A DNA stretch of 56,391 nt from Accumulibacter sp. (GCA_020049495.1 JAIFKU010000044.1:1-56391); one strand, 5' to 3'. Counted from the first letter of the stretch, positions 46,745-55,293 are shown. Notes: generated from the letters alone by a model not told the origin. Program-made: numbers and translations.

Positions 46745-47766
46745 GAACAAGCACTCCTCAGTTCTGCAACCAGACAGGCGTCAAGCACGCGCTGTGCGTC
46801 AAGCTTATTCAGGCAGTCCAGGTGGCCGAGCGGGCATTCACGCCTGAAGCATGGACTGCACGCGAGCTTGAGGCTGATGATCCGGGCGTGCGCGGAAAGC
46901 GGCGGCGTAAAACCGGGCGATGATGATCCATAAACGGCAATCAGTGGCCGGTCGAGCGCGGCGGTGACGTGCATCAGGCCGGAGTCGTTGCAGACGACAA
47001 AGCACGATGCCGCGATGAGGTCAATGGCCTGCGTCAGCGAGGTGCTGCCGCAAAGGTTGATGGGCTTTGCGACGGATGCCAGGCGGATGATGTCGTCGCC
47101 AACCCCCTTGTCTTTCGGCGAACCGAGCAGCCAGACGGCGTAACCCCGCCCGGCCAGTTCGTCGGCCAGGGTGGCGAAATGGCGCGCCGGCCAGCGCTTG
47201 GCCGGGCCGTATTCGGCGCCGGGGCAGAATGCCGCGATTTTCTCTGTGCGCATCATACCGAGCGCTGCGAGTGTTGCTGTCTGCTGTTCTGGACTTGAAG
47301 CCAGGCGTGGATTGTGCAGCGGTCTGGGCAGGGGCGCGCCGGGCGCTTCGGCCAGTTGGGCGAAACGTTCGGCCATCTGCGGCAAGGCGTTCCCGTCGAG
47401 GGTGTGGCGGGTGTTGATCAGGCCGTAGCGGTGCTCGCCGGTGAAGCCGATGCGTTCGGGGATGCCGGCGAGAAAGGGGATGAGCGCCGACTTGAGCGAA
47501 TTCGGCAGGACGTAGGCACGCTGGTAGCCCTTGTGCGCTATCTGGCGAGCCAGATGGTAACGTGCGGTGAGCGAGAGTTCGCCGTGCGCGAAGGGGGTAT
47601 TGATGACCTCCCCGATTTCCGGCATGCGCTGCAGCACCGGCGCCACCCAGGATGGCGCCAGCACATCGAGTTGCAGGCCCGGAGTGTGTTCGTACAACCG
47701 CCTGAACAGCACCTGGGCCATGACGGTATCGCCAATCCAGGCCGGGGCGATGATCAGGGCTTTCAT
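46741..47766 (-). CDS. waaF: ADP-heptose:LPS heptosyltransferase II
   Basis: The 341-residue glycosyltransferase of family 9 adds the second heptose to the lipopolysaccharide inner core. Signatures are ALIIAPAWIGDTVMAQVLFRRL at the N-terminus, FCPGAEYGPAKRWPARHFA, LLGSPKD and CNDSGLMHVTAALDRPLIAVYGSSSPGFTPPLS. The start is ATG 47766 (MKALIIAPAWIGD); the long open frame upstream overlaps the zinc-finger gene and is not coding. With lpxK and kdsB, it completes a set of LPS genes spread in the window. Confidence 0.95.
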   Translation of the reverse strand: MKALIIAPAWIGDTVMAQVLFRRLYEHTPGLQLDVLAPSWVAPVLQRMPEIGEVINTPFAHGELSLTARYHLARQIAHKGYQRAYVLPNSLKSALIPFLAGIPERIGFTGEHRYGLINTRHTLDGNALPQMAERFAQLAEAPGAPLPRPLHNPRLASSPEQQTATLAALGMMRTEKIAAFCPGAEYGPAKRWPARHFATLADELAGRGYAVWLLGSPKDKGVGDDIIRLASVAKPINLCGSTSLTQAIDLIAASCFVVCNDSGLMHVTAALDRPLIAVYGSSSPGFTPPLSAHARIISLKLACSPCFRRECPLGHLDCLNKLDAQRVLDACLVAELRSACS

Positions 47767-47857
47767 GATGTGGTGCTCAAAGGCGCTGGGAACTCCCCTG
47801 AACCTCCGGCGCGGTACAGCACGCAGAGGGGCATCCGGCTTTGGCGATGGCCCAGGC

Positions 47858-48046
47858 TCAGTGATGACCCCCGGACACTTTTCCCTTGAAGACGTAGCGC
47901 GTACTGCAGTAGGGGCATACGGCCTCGCCGCTATGCAGAACGTCAAGAAAGACACGCGGATGCTGGCACCACAGTGGCGCGGCGGGCGGTGGGCAGTGCA
48001 GCGGCAGGTCATCAGCCGTTATTTCGATGGTGAGTTTGTCGGCCAT
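47858..48046 (-). CDS. Small zinc-finger (CHCC-type) protein
   Basis: The 62-residue protein reads ITADDLPLHCPPPAAPLWCQHPRVFLDVLHSGEAVCPYCSTRYVFKG, with the Cys-His-Cys-Cys zinc-binding pattern of the zf-CHCC family, related to the mitochondrial complex I subunit NDUFS6. It is typically found beside ilvE and waaF in betaproteobacteria. Its function is unknown. It lies 69 bases after ilvE and probably shares its transcript. Confidence 0.88.
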   Translation of the reverse strand: MADKLTIEITADDLPLHCPPPAAPLWCQHPRVFLDVLHSGEAVCPYCSTRYVFKGKVSGGHH

Positions 48047-48115
48047 GATGCTTTCCCGGTGGGCGTGGAGGTCAATGAGAGGTAGAAGTGGATAGTTGCG
48101 CTTTGCGATCCGCTT

Positions 48116-49036
48116 TCAGACGTAGCTGAGCCAGTCCTCGTGCTCTGGCACCCGGCCATTCACGCAGTCGAAGAACAAGCTCTGCAGCCGGGTCGTGATC
48201 GGGCCACGCTGGCCGGCACCGATCTGACGGTTGTCGAGTTCGCGGATCGGGGTGATTTCAGCCGCCGTGCCAGTGAAAAAAGCTTCGTCGGCACAATACA
48301 CTTCGTCTCGCGTGATGCGCTTTTCGATCACCGGGATGCCGAGTTCGCCGGCCAGCGCCAGTGTTGAAGCGCGGGTGATGCCTTCAAGGCAGGAGGTGAG
48401 ATCCGGGGTATACAGCTTGCCGCCCTTGACAATGAAAATATTCTCGCCGGCGCCTTCGGCAACGTAGCCGTCAACGTCGAGCAGCAGGGCTTCGTCGTAA
48501 CCATCGTTGGCGACTTCCTGGTGCGCCAGGATGGAGTTGGTGTAAGTGCCTACTGACTTGGAGCGGCACATGTTAATGTTGACGTGATGCCGCGTGAACG
48601 ACGAGGTCTTGATGCGGATGCCCTTTTCCATGCCCTCGGCGCCGAGGTAGGCGCCCCAGGGCCAGGCGGCGATAGCAACATGGACGGACAGAGTGCTGGC
48701 GGCGATACCCATCGCTTCCGAACCATAGAAGACGATCGGGCGGACGTAGCAGGACTCGAGCTTGTTGGCGCGCACGACGTCCTTTTGCGCGGCGATCAGC
48801 GTGGCCTTGTCGTAGGGTATCTTCATCTGGAAGATGTGCGCCGAGTTGAACAGGCGGTCGGTGTGCTCTTCGAGACGGAAAATGGCAGTGCCCTTTTCGG
48901 CCTTGTAGGCGCGGATGCCCTCGAAAACGCCCATGCCGTAATGCAGGGTATGAGTCAGTACGTGGGTCGTTGCCTCGCGCCACGGCACCAGTTTGCCGTC
49001 GTGCCAGATGAATCCGTCGCGATCCGCCATAGACAT
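48116..49036 (-). CDS. ilvE: Branched-chain amino acid aminotransferase
   Basis: The 306-residue class IV PLP aminotransferase makes valine, leucine and isoleucine from their keto acids. It starts MSMADRDGFIWHDGKLVPWREATTHVLTHTLHYGMGVFEGIRAY; the PLP lysine is in CRSKSVGTYTNSILA and the closing motifs VAEGAGENIFIV and GITRAS are present. The length is right for the family. It is the first gene of a unit running into the zinc-finger gene and possibly waaF. It is divergent from the NUDIX gene. Confidence 0.95.
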   Translation of the reverse strand: MSMADRDGFIWHDGKLVPWREATTHVLTHTLHYGMGVFEGIRAYKAEKGTAIFRLEEHTDRLFNSAHIFQMKIPYDKATLIAAQKDVVRANKLESCYVRPIVFYGSEAMGIAASTLSVHVAIAAWPWGAYLGAEGMEKGIRIKTSSFTRHHVNINMCRSKSVGTYTNSILAHQEVANDGYDEALLLDVDGYVAEGAGENIFIVKGGKLYTPDLTSCLEGITRASTLALAGELGIPVIEKRITRDEVYCADEAFFTGTAAEITPIRELDNRQIGAGQRGPITTRLQSLFFDCVNGRVPEHEDWLSYV

Positions 49037-49138
49037 GGTTTTCTCTCCGTTTGTCGCCGTTTTAAAAGAGAAATTCTAGCCGATTTTGCTCTCTGGATGG
49101 CGGTAAAATAGGCGTCTTGCTCTATTCAGAAGTCCACA

Positions 49139-49582
49139 ATGATCTGGAAACCCAATGTCACCGTCGCCGCCGTACTTGAGCGCGACGGAAAATTTCTGCT
49201 CGTCGAGGAAGAAACCGACGACGGAGTCCGTTTCAATCAGCCGGCCGGCCATCTTGAGTGCCGCGAGGCACTGACCGCTGCGGTGATCCGCGAAGCGCTG
49301 GAAGAGACCGGCTATACCTTTGCCCCGAAGTATCTGATCGGCATCTACAACTGGCGCAATGAAGCCAGGGACGTGACCTACCTGCGCTTTGCCTTTGCCG
49401 GCGAGATCACCGGCCATGACCCTGGGCGCAAGCTGGATCATGGCATCATTGCGGCACACTGGCTCACCCCGGACGAAATCCGCGCGCTGGAAACCCGCCA
49501 CCGCAGTCCGCTGATTCTTCGCTGCATCGAGGACTGGCAGGCCGGGAAACATTATCCGCTTGAACTGATTACGCATTACTGA
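49139..49582 (+). CDS. NUDIX hydrolase, NudJ-like
   Basis: The 147-residue protein has the Nudix box GHLECREALTAAVIREALEETGY at about 40-62, and a start (MIWKPNVTVAAVLERDGKFLLVEEET) and WLTPDEIRAL block that fit NudJ phosphatases, which act on thiamine pyrophosphate intermediates and nucleoside di- and triphosphates. In many betaproteobacteria it is directly before mnmA; here one secreted-protein gene stands between. The stop overlaps the next start by one base (TGATG). Confidence 0.9.
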   Translation: MIWKPNVTVAAVLERDGKFLLVEEETDDGVRFNQPAGHLECREALTAAVIREALEETGYTFAPKYLIGIYNWRNEARDVTYLRFAFAGEITGHDPGRKLDHGIIAAHWLTPDEIRALETRHRSPLILRCIEDWQAGKHYPLELITHY

Positions 49583-50160
49583 TGAAGTGGCTGGCGTGCA
49601 TCCTGCTGCTGTTTGCGCTGTCGGCAGGGGCCGTGGAACGCATCTCCGTGTGCTACAACTACGCTTGTTACAGCACAGCGACGGTCTCTTTCAGCAAGCG
49701 CCAACTGCATGAAGTGCGGGATCTGCTTGACGATGCGGTGAACGCTGCGCAGGAGCGCGCGCTGATCGCGCTGGCGATTGGCCGCCTGCTGGGCTGGGCG
49801 GGAGAACAGTCGCCGATTTCGGCGGACAAGGGCGGCAACTACGCCGACGATGGGGTGAATGGGAAGATGGACTGCATCGACCATTCCACGACGACAACGC
49901 TGTTGCTGAAAATGTTGGCGCGACGCGGGTGGTTGCACTGGCACCGGGTACTGGATCCGGCGATGAGAACTCGCTTTCTGATTTTTGACCACTGGACGGC
50001 GGTGATCGAAGAAGCGCCGCATGTGCCTTATCAGGATGAACATCCGTTCTCGCGCGTTCGCTATGCAGTGGATAGCTGGTTTAATGATAACGGCAAGCCG
50101 GCCGTGGTGATGCTGCTGGATCACTGGCTGGACTGGGAAGGACCCGATGCGGAGCAATAA
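49582..50160 (+). CDS. Exported protein of unknown function with a possible Cys-His-Asp triad
   Basis: The 192-residue product has a signal peptide ([16 protein letters not shown], 2-17) so it is exported. I do not recognise a named family. Possible catalytic residues are Cys98 in [18 protein letters not shown], His137 in [10 protein letters not shown] and Asp164 in [16 protein letters not shown], in the same order and with similar surroundings as in transglutaminase-like Cys proteases. Three cysteines in total (24, 29 near the N-terminus plus 98) may pair in the periplasm. It is coupled to the NUDIX gene (TGATG) and overlaps mnmA by 14 bases. Confidence 0.8.
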   Translation: MKWLACILLLFALSAGAVERISVCYNYACYSTATVSFSKRQLHEVRDLLDDAVNAAQERALIALAIGRLLGWAGEQSPISADKGGNYADDGVNGKMDCIDHSTTTTLLLKMLARRGWLHWHRVLDPAMRTRFLIFDHWTAVIEEAPHVPYQDEHPFSRVRYAVDSWFNDNGKPAVVMLLDHWLDWEGPDAEQ

Positions 50161-51235
50161 GAAAACGGTGATCGTCGGTTTGTCTGGCGGCGTTGATTCG
50201 TCCGTGGCGGCGCTGCTGCTGAAGGAGCAGGGCTGGAACGTGGTCGGCCTGTTCATGAAGAACTGGGAGGACGACGACAATGACGAGTATTGTTCGTCGC
50301 GTCAGGACCTGATCGACGTCATGAGCGTTGCCGACCGGATCGGCATCGACGTGAACTTTGCCAGGGAATACCGGGAGCGCGTGTTCTCGATCTTCCTCGA
50401 GGAATACCAGGCCGGCCGCACGCCGAATCCCGACGTGTTGTGCAACTCCGAGATCAAGTTTCGTGCCTTCCTCGATCATGCGCTGCAGATGGGTGCGGAT
50501 AAAATCGCCACCGGCCATTATGCCGGGGTGCGCGAATTCGACGGCCGCTTCCAGTTGCTGAAGGCCGAGGACGGGACCAAGGATCAGAGTTATTTCCTGC
50601 ATCGGCTGAGCCAGCAGCAGCTTTCCCGGACCCTCTTTCCGCTGGCCGCTTTCTACAAGCGCGATGTGCGCAGGATGGCCGAAGCAGCAGGGCTGCACGT
50701 GGCGGTAAAGAAGGATTCGACCGGCATCTGCTTCATCGGCGAGCGGCCGTTCAAGGAATTCCTGATGCGCTACCTGCCGCCGAAGAAAGGCGAGATTCGC
50801 TGTCTCGACGACAATTGCGTTGTCGGCGAGCACGATGGGCTGACCTACCACACCATCGGCCAGCGCAAGGGCCTGCATGTCGGCGGAACGAAGCAATACG
50901 CCCGCGATGGCGAACACGAAGCCTGGTTTGTGGCGCGCAAGGATATGGCCGGCAACGTGCTCTACGTAGTGCAGGGGCATGCCCACCCAGCGCTGCTCAC
51001 TGATAGTCTGGAGGCCGGCCAGTTGTCATGGATCTCCGGCGAGAGGCCTCACCGGCACTGGGTCTATGCCGCCAAGACCCGCTACCGGCAGGCCGATGCC
51101 GCGTGCGAGATCGAAGCCTTCGACGCCGCAGGCTGCCGTGTCAATTTTGCCGAGCCGCAGTGGGCGGTCACGCCGGGGCAGTCGGTGGTGATTTATGAAA
51201 GTCGGGTATGCCTGGGCGGCGGGGTGATCGCTTGA
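50147..51235 (+). CDS. mnmA: tRNA-specific 2-thiouridylase MnmA
   Basis: The 362-residue enzyme thiolates uridine 34 of tRNAs for Lys, Glu and Gln. The ATP PP-loop is GLSGGVDSS at about 11-19; the catalytic Cys pair is in [12 protein letters not shown] (about 103) and [11 protein letters not shown] (about 200). The C-terminal [18 protein letters not shown] is a family ending. ATG 50147 lies inside the end of the previous gene and gives [15 protein letters not shown]. It is the last gene before a long imperfect hairpin repeat. Confidence 0.97.
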   Translation: MRSNKKTVIVGLSGGVDSSVAALLLKEQGWNVVGLFMKNWEDDDNDEYCSSRQDLIDVMSVADRIGIDVNFAREYRERVFSIFLEEYQAGRTPNPDVLCNSEIKFRAFLDHALQMGADKIATGHYAGVREFDGRFQLLKAEDGTKDQSYFLHRLSQQQLSRTLFPLAAFYKRDVRRMAEAAGLHVAVKKDSTGICFIGERPFKEFLMRYLPPKKGEIRCLDDNCVVGEHDGLTYHTIGQRKGLHVGGTKQYARDGEHEAWFVARKDMAGNVLYVVQGHAHPALLTDSLEAGQLSWISGERPHRHWVYAAKTRYRQADAACEIEAFDAAGCRVNFAEPQWAVTPGQSVVIYESRVCLGGGVIA

Positions 51236-51249
51236 GAATATTCAAAGCA

Positions 51250-51360
51250 CTTTCGACACGGAGAGCACAGAGACACGGAGAACACAGAGAGATCAATACC
51301 GATGTTGGAATAATGCTTTTCTCCGTGCACTCCGTGTCTCCGTGTGCTCTGTGTTGAAAG
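51250..51360. repeat. Long imperfect inverted repeat (CACGGAGA type)
   Basis: The left arm (about 51250-51291) and right arm (about 51319-51360) are imperfect reverse complements built from CACGGAG, GCACAGAG and ACACGGAG blocks, with about 27 bases between. The full unit would form one large hairpin after mnmA. Similar units are common between genes in environmental proteobacteria, but their origin is not settled. Confidence 0.75.
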
Positions 51361-51372
51361 AGGTTCAATAAT

Positions 51373-52296
51373 ATGCCTCCGAATCTACCGCTACGCGCCG
51401 TGCTGTGGAGTGTTATGCTGGCAGCGCTTGGCTATCTTGGCCTTTCGCTGTGGGCAGGCTGGCGCGACGTGGTGGCCGCTGTCGTGCAGGTTGGCCCTAC
51501 GGTTCTGATCGGCTTGCTGGCGCTCTCGTTGAGTAATTACCTGCTGCGCTTCCTGCGCTGGACGCGTTACCTGGATTTGCTCGATGCGCCGGTAGCCTGG
51601 CGCATCAATCTCGCTGTCTATTTTTCCGGCTTTGCGCTGACCACCAGCCCCGGCAAACTCGGCGAGATGCTGCGTTCGGTGCTGCTCAAGCCGCATGACG
51701 TTCCGGCAGCGGCCAGCCTGGCCGCCTTTTTTGCCGAACGGGCCAGCGACCTACTGGCCATCCTTGTCCTTGCCGCCTTTGGCTTGTGGGCCTACGCGCC
51801 GGCACGGCCGGTGGTCGGGCTGGCATTGGCCGCCGTCGCGGCTGCCTTGTTGCTGGTGCAGTGGACCGCGATGATTGCAGGCATCGACCGCTGGGCGCTG
51901 GCCAGACCGCAGAAGTGGGCCAGGTTTCTGGTCAGGCTGTGCGAGATCGTCCTGCATTTTCGTCGCTGCTTTTCTCTGCCGGCGATGGCTATGGGACTGG
52001 CGCTTGGCGTTATCGCCTGGTTTGCCGAGGGCTTCGGTTTCTGGTGGCTGCTCGCCGCACTCGGGCATCCGTTGCCGCTGACGACGGCGATATTCATCTA
52101 CGCCTTTGCCATGCTGGTCGGCGGCCTTTCCTTTCTGCCCGGTGGTCTGGGCAGCAGCGAAGCGGTGATGATCGGTCTGCTGGCCTGGCACGGTTTCCCC
52201 GAAGCCGCCGCCGTAACGGCAACGCTAATCTGCCGCTTGGCGACGCTGTGGTTTGCCGTCGGGCTCGGTGCCGTTTTCCTGGCGAGGCAGCGCTGA
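51373..52296 (+). CDS. LPG-synthase-like integral membrane protein (UPF0104)
   Basis: The 307-residue protein has about eight membrane helices and the family core SNYLLRFLRWTRYLDLL, YFSGFALTTSPGKLGEMLRSVLL and FLPGGLGSSEAVMIGLLAWHG. This superfamily holds the flippase domain of MprF and many transporters linked to polyprenyl-phosphate sugars. The stop is directly followed by the DprE1-like gene (one base between), so a role in moving or handling the lipid-linked sugar product is a reasonable guess. Confidence 0.85.
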   Translation: MPPNLPLRAVLWSVMLAALGYLGLSLWAGWRDVVAAVVQVGPTVLIGLLALSLSNYLLRFLRWTRYLDLLDAPVAWRINLAVYFSGFALTTSPGKLGEMLRSVLLKPHDVPAAASLAAFFAERASDLLAILVLAAFGLWAYAPARPVVGLALAAVAAALLLVQWTAMIAGIDRWALARPQKWARFLVRLCEIVLHFRRCFSLPAMAMGLALGVIAWFAEGFGFWWLLAALGHPLPLTTAIFIYAFAMLVGGLSFLPGGLGSSEAVMIGLLAWHGFPEAAAVTATLICRLATLWFAVGLGAVFLARQR

Positions 52297-52297
52297 C

Positions 52298-53575
52298 ATG
52301 ACGCTGCGCTCATGGGGACAGTTGCCGGCCAGGCCTGCCGCCGAGGAACGCTGGTGGAATGACCGCGCGGCTTCATTGCCGGGCATAGCCGGGACCATGC
52401 TCGCCTACGGCAACGGGCGCAGCTACGGCGATGTCGGCCTGAACAGCGGCGCGACGCTGCTGCATACGCGCGGCATGGATCGTTTCATTGCCTTCGACGA
52501 GGCCAATGGTGTGCTGACCTGCGAAGCCGGTGTGCTGCTTTCCGAAATACTCGATGTTTTCGTGCCGCGTGGCTGGTTCCTGCCGGTGACGCCGGGAACC
52601 CGCTTCGTGACCGTGGGCGGTGCCATCGCCAACGACGTGCATAGCAAGAACCATCACCGTGCGGGAACTTTCGGATGCCATGTGCGGCGCTTCGAGTTGC
52701 TGCGTTCCGACGGATCGCGCCGCATCTGTTCGCCGCATGAACATGCCGACTGGTTCGCGGCAACGATCGGCGGATTGGGTCTGACCGGCCTGATCACCTG
52801 GGTTGAGCTGGCCTTGAAGCGCATTCCCGGCGTCGGCATCGCCGTCGAAAACACCCGCTTTTGCGGACTGGACGAGTTCTTCGCACTCAATGCCGAGGCC
52901 GAGGCCAGGCACGAATACACGGTGGCTTGGATCGATTGTCTGGCCGATACGCCGCGCGGCATCTTCATGGCCGGAGATCATGCGCAAGGCCGTGGCCTGG
53001 TCATGGCCGCGAAAAGGCCGTTGAGCTTCCCCCTGACACCGCCGCTCTCGCTGGTTAACGGCCTGACGCTGCGCGCCTTCAACCAGGCTTACTACCATCG
53101 CCCTCTGCCGGCGCAGACGGTGATGCCTTACGCGCCGTATTTCTATCCGCTCGACGGTCTGCTGCACTGGAACAGGCTTTACGGCCGGCAAGGCTTCTAC
53201 CAGTACCAGTTTGTCCTGCCGATGGCGGCGCGGGCGGCTCTGGACGACATCCTGCGCAGCATTGCGGCCAGCGGCCAGGGCTCCTTCCTCGCCGTGCTCA
53301 AAACCTTCGGCGACTTGTCCAGCCCCGGCCTGCTGTCCTTCCCGATGCCGGGCGTGACCCTGGCGCTTGATTTTCCGAACCGGGGCGCAGCGACGCTGGC
53401 CCTGTTCGATCGTCTCGATGCCATTGTCAGTGTCGCCGGCGGACGGCTCTACGCGGCCAAGGATGCGCGCATGAGCGGCGAGTTTTTCCGGCGTGCCTAC
53501 CCGCACCTCGACGAATTTCTGCCGTTCATCGATGCGAAGTTCTCGTCCGATTTTGCGCGTCGGGTATTGCCGTAG
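52298..53575 (+). CDS. FAD-dependent oxidoreductase, DprE1-like
   Basis: The 425-residue protein has an N-terminal FAD-binding PCMH domain (about 20-190) with AYGNGRSYGDVGLNSGATLL, TCEAGVLLSEILD and LPVTPGTRFVTVGGAIANDVHSKNHHRAGTFG, then a D-arabinono-lactone oxidase type C-terminal part. The HGKNH-like VHSKNHH and order match DprE1, which oxidises decaprenylphosphoryl ribose as the first step of epimerisation to arabinose. The DprE2-like gene follows after 155 bases with a repeat between. In proteobacteria the lipid carrier would be undecaprenyl phosphate. Confidence 0.85.
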   Translation: MTLRSWGQLPARPAAEERWWNDRAASLPGIAGTMLAYGNGRSYGDVGLNSGATLLHTRGMDRFIAFDEANGVLTCEAGVLLSEILDVFVPRGWFLPVTPGTRFVTVGGAIANDVHSKNHHRAGTFGCHVRRFELLRSDGSRRICSPHEHADWFAATIGGLGLTGLITWVELALKRIPGVGIAVENTRFCGLDEFFALNAEAEARHEYTVAWIDCLADTPRGIFMAGDHAQGRGLVMAAKRPLSFPLTPPLSLVNGLTLRAFNQAYYHRPLPAQTVMPYAPYFYPLDGLLHWNRLYGRQGFYQYQFVLPMAARAALDDILRSIAASGQGSFLAVLKTFGDLSSPGLLSFPMPGVTLALDFPNRGAATLALFDRLDAIVSVAGGRLYAAKDARMSGEFFRRAYPHLDEFLPFIDAKFSSDFARRVLP

Positions 53576-53606
53576 CTGTTGGTAGTTAATCAGGAGCCAA
53601 ACACCT

Positions 53607-53698
53607 ACCGCAAAGACGCAGAGAAGAATAGCAAGATGCGCAAAGAAAATCGGGGGCTATCCTTTGCGTTAACTTTGCCACTTTGCGCCTTTGCGGTT
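53607..53698. repeat. Long imperfect inverted repeat (CCGCAAAG type)
   Basis: The left arm begins ACCGCAAAGACGCAGAG and the right arm ends CTTTGCGCCTTTGCGGTT, an imperfect inverted repeat of about 40 bases per arm. It lies between the DprE1-like and DprE2-like genes and resembles the unit at 51250-51360 in design but not in exact sequence. Confidence 0.7.
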
Positions 53699-53730
53699 GA
53701 TTTTTACAATCCGTTAGTTCGGAGAAGTCC

Positions 53731-54468
53731 ATGCAGAAAATATTGATTATCGGCGCCACGTCAGCCATCGCGGAAGCGACGGCGCGGCTCTGGGCAATTC
53801 GCGGCGATGCGCTGTTCCTGGTCGGGCGCAAGGCGGATCGGCTCGAAGCCATTGCCGCCGACCTGCGCGTACGCGGCGCAGCGTCGGTCGCCTGCCACAC
53901 GATGGATGCCTGCGACACCCATGCCCATGCGACCATGCTCGAAGCGGCCGAACGCGCTCTCGGCGGGCTGGATGTCGCACTCATTGCCCATGGCTCGCTG
54001 CCGGATCAGAAAGCCTGCGAGGCCTCGGTCGAATTGACCCTCAAGGAAATCGACAACAACGGCTTGTCGGTGATCGCGTTGGCCACCCGGCTCGGCGAAC
54101 GATTCGAAAAACAGGGCAGGGGCAGCCTGGCCGTGATCAGCTCAGTCGCCGGCGATCGCGGCCGGCAGAGCAATTACGTCTATGGCGCGGCCAAGGGCAT
54201 GGTCAGCCTTTTTTTGCAGGGTTTGCGCAACCGTCTGGCGAAACAGGGGATACAGGTGCTGACCATCAAGCCGGGTTTTGTCGATACGCCGATGACGACC
54301 GCTTTCCCCAAGGGCCTGCTGTGGGCCAAACCGGAAGACATCGCCAGCGGCATCGTACAGGCGGTTGATAAAGGGCGGGACGAGGTTTATCTGCCGGGTT
54401 TCTGGCGCCTGATCATGCTGATCATCCGGCATGTTCCGGAAATCATTTTCAAACGGCTTTCCCTATAG
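53731..54468 (+). CDS. Short-chain dehydrogenase, DprE2-like
   Basis: The 245-residue SDR has the NAD-binding GATSAIAEATARLWA (8-22), in the form (GATSAIA) typical of DprE2 and related sugar-lipid reductases, the active-site Ser in AVISSVAGDRGR and YGAAK (YxxxK), and a C-terminal hydrophobic membrane-binding tail (FWRLIMLIIRHVPEIIFKRLSL). Together with the DprE1-like enzyme it would reduce the 2-keto intermediate to lipid-linked arabinose. Other short-chain reductions cannot be ruled out. Confidence 0.83.
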   Translation: MQKILIIGATSAIAEATARLWAIRGDALFLVGRKADRLEAIAADLRVRGAASVACHTMDACDTHAHATMLEAAERALGGLDVALIAHGSLPDQKACEASVELTLKEIDNNGLSVIALATRLGERFEKQGRGSLAVISSVAGDRGRQSNYVYGAAKGMVSLFLQGLRNRLAKQGIQVLTIKPGFVDTPMTTAFPKGLLWAKPEDIASGIVQAVDKGRDEVYLPGFWRLIMLIIRHVPEIIFKRLSL

Positions 54469-54500
54469 CCCTGTCAGCTTGCTTCGAGGCGTTCTTTTCT

Positions 54501-55277
54501 TTAGTTCATCTCGATGCCACCGTCGACGTTGAGCGTCTGTCCGGTGATGTAATCGGCGTCTGACGAACACAGGAAGCAGATGGCCGCCGCCATCTCCTCT
54601 TCCGTTCCCGCTCTCTTCATGGGTATCCGCGCGATGAATTCGGTGGATTCCTTTGCCGCGTCGACGCCGAACGATTTCGCCTTGTCGGCGATATTCTGAG
54701 CCCACATCGGCGTCTTGACGACGCTGGGACAGATGGCGTTCACGTTGATGCCGTAGCGTGCGAAGGCGAGCGCGGCCGACTGGGTCAGGCTGATGATGGC
54801 CGCCTTCGAGGCGGCGTACTGCAACTGGTACGCCCGGCCGTGACGCCCGGAGATGGACGAGAGATTGACGATCTTCCCGTTGCAGCGATCGGCGACCTCG
54901 AGATCGCGCTTCTCCGCCGGAATCTGGGCCAACATCTGCGCGCAGGTTTTCTGCAGGCAGAAGGCCGTGCCCTTCATATTGACGTCGACCACGCGGTCGT
55001 AGTCCGAATTCACCTGAATATCAAGCCGCCCCCACAACTTTACCGCGGACGCCGTCATCGCCTCGATCTGGGAAACGTCCGCCAGATCGACCTTGATCGA
55101 TTCTGCCTTTCCGCCCGCTTTCCGTATTTCGTCCGCCGTTTCACTAGCCTTGTCGTCCTGTATATCGGCCACCAGAACGGACGCGCCTTCGCGGGCCAGG
55201 CGCAGCGCGACCGCCTTGCCGATGCCCGAACCGCCGCCGGTCACGATGGCGCCTTTTCCGGCGAATCTTTTCTCCAT
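54501..55277 (-). CDS. Short-chain dehydrogenase (sorbitol dehydrogenase-like) with NNAG segment missing
   Basis: The 258-residue SDR starts MEKRFAGKGAIVTGGGSGIGKAVALRLA (cofactor motif TGGGSGIG) and has SSISGRHGRAYQLQYAASKAAIISLTQSAAL (Ser and YxxxK) and the C-terminal ITGQTLNVDGG. Between WGRLDIQVN and DYDRVVDVNMKGT about 15-18 residues are gone, including the NNAG motif that normally follows LDILV; the frame is kept. The start is ATG 55277, just after an upstream TRAP permease with a 16-base gap, suggesting oxidation of an imported polyol or acid. Because of the gap the enzyme may be inactive or altered. Confidence 0.85.
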   Translation of the reverse strand: MEKRFAGKGAIVTGGGSGIGKAVALRLAREGASVLVADIQDDKASETADEIRKAGGKAESIKVDLADVSQIEAMTASAVKLWGRLDIQVNSDYDRVVDVNMKGTAFCLQKTCAQMLAQIPAEKRDLEVADRCNGKIVNLSSISGRHGRAYQLQYAASKAAIISLTQSAALAFARYGINVNAICPSVVKTPMWAQNIADKAKSFGVDAAKESTEFIARIPMKRAGTEEEMAAAICFLCSSDADYITGQTLNVDGGIEMN

Positions 55278-55293
55278 GATCGGCAGACTCCTA

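Noticed and set aside
51250-51360. CRISPR array
   Set aside because: The repeated words form two inverted arms, not direct repeats with unique spacers, and no cas gene is near.
52373-53506. 377-residue minus-strand frame inside the DprE1-like gene
   Set aside because: Antisense shadow, His/Arg/Gln-rich, no motif.
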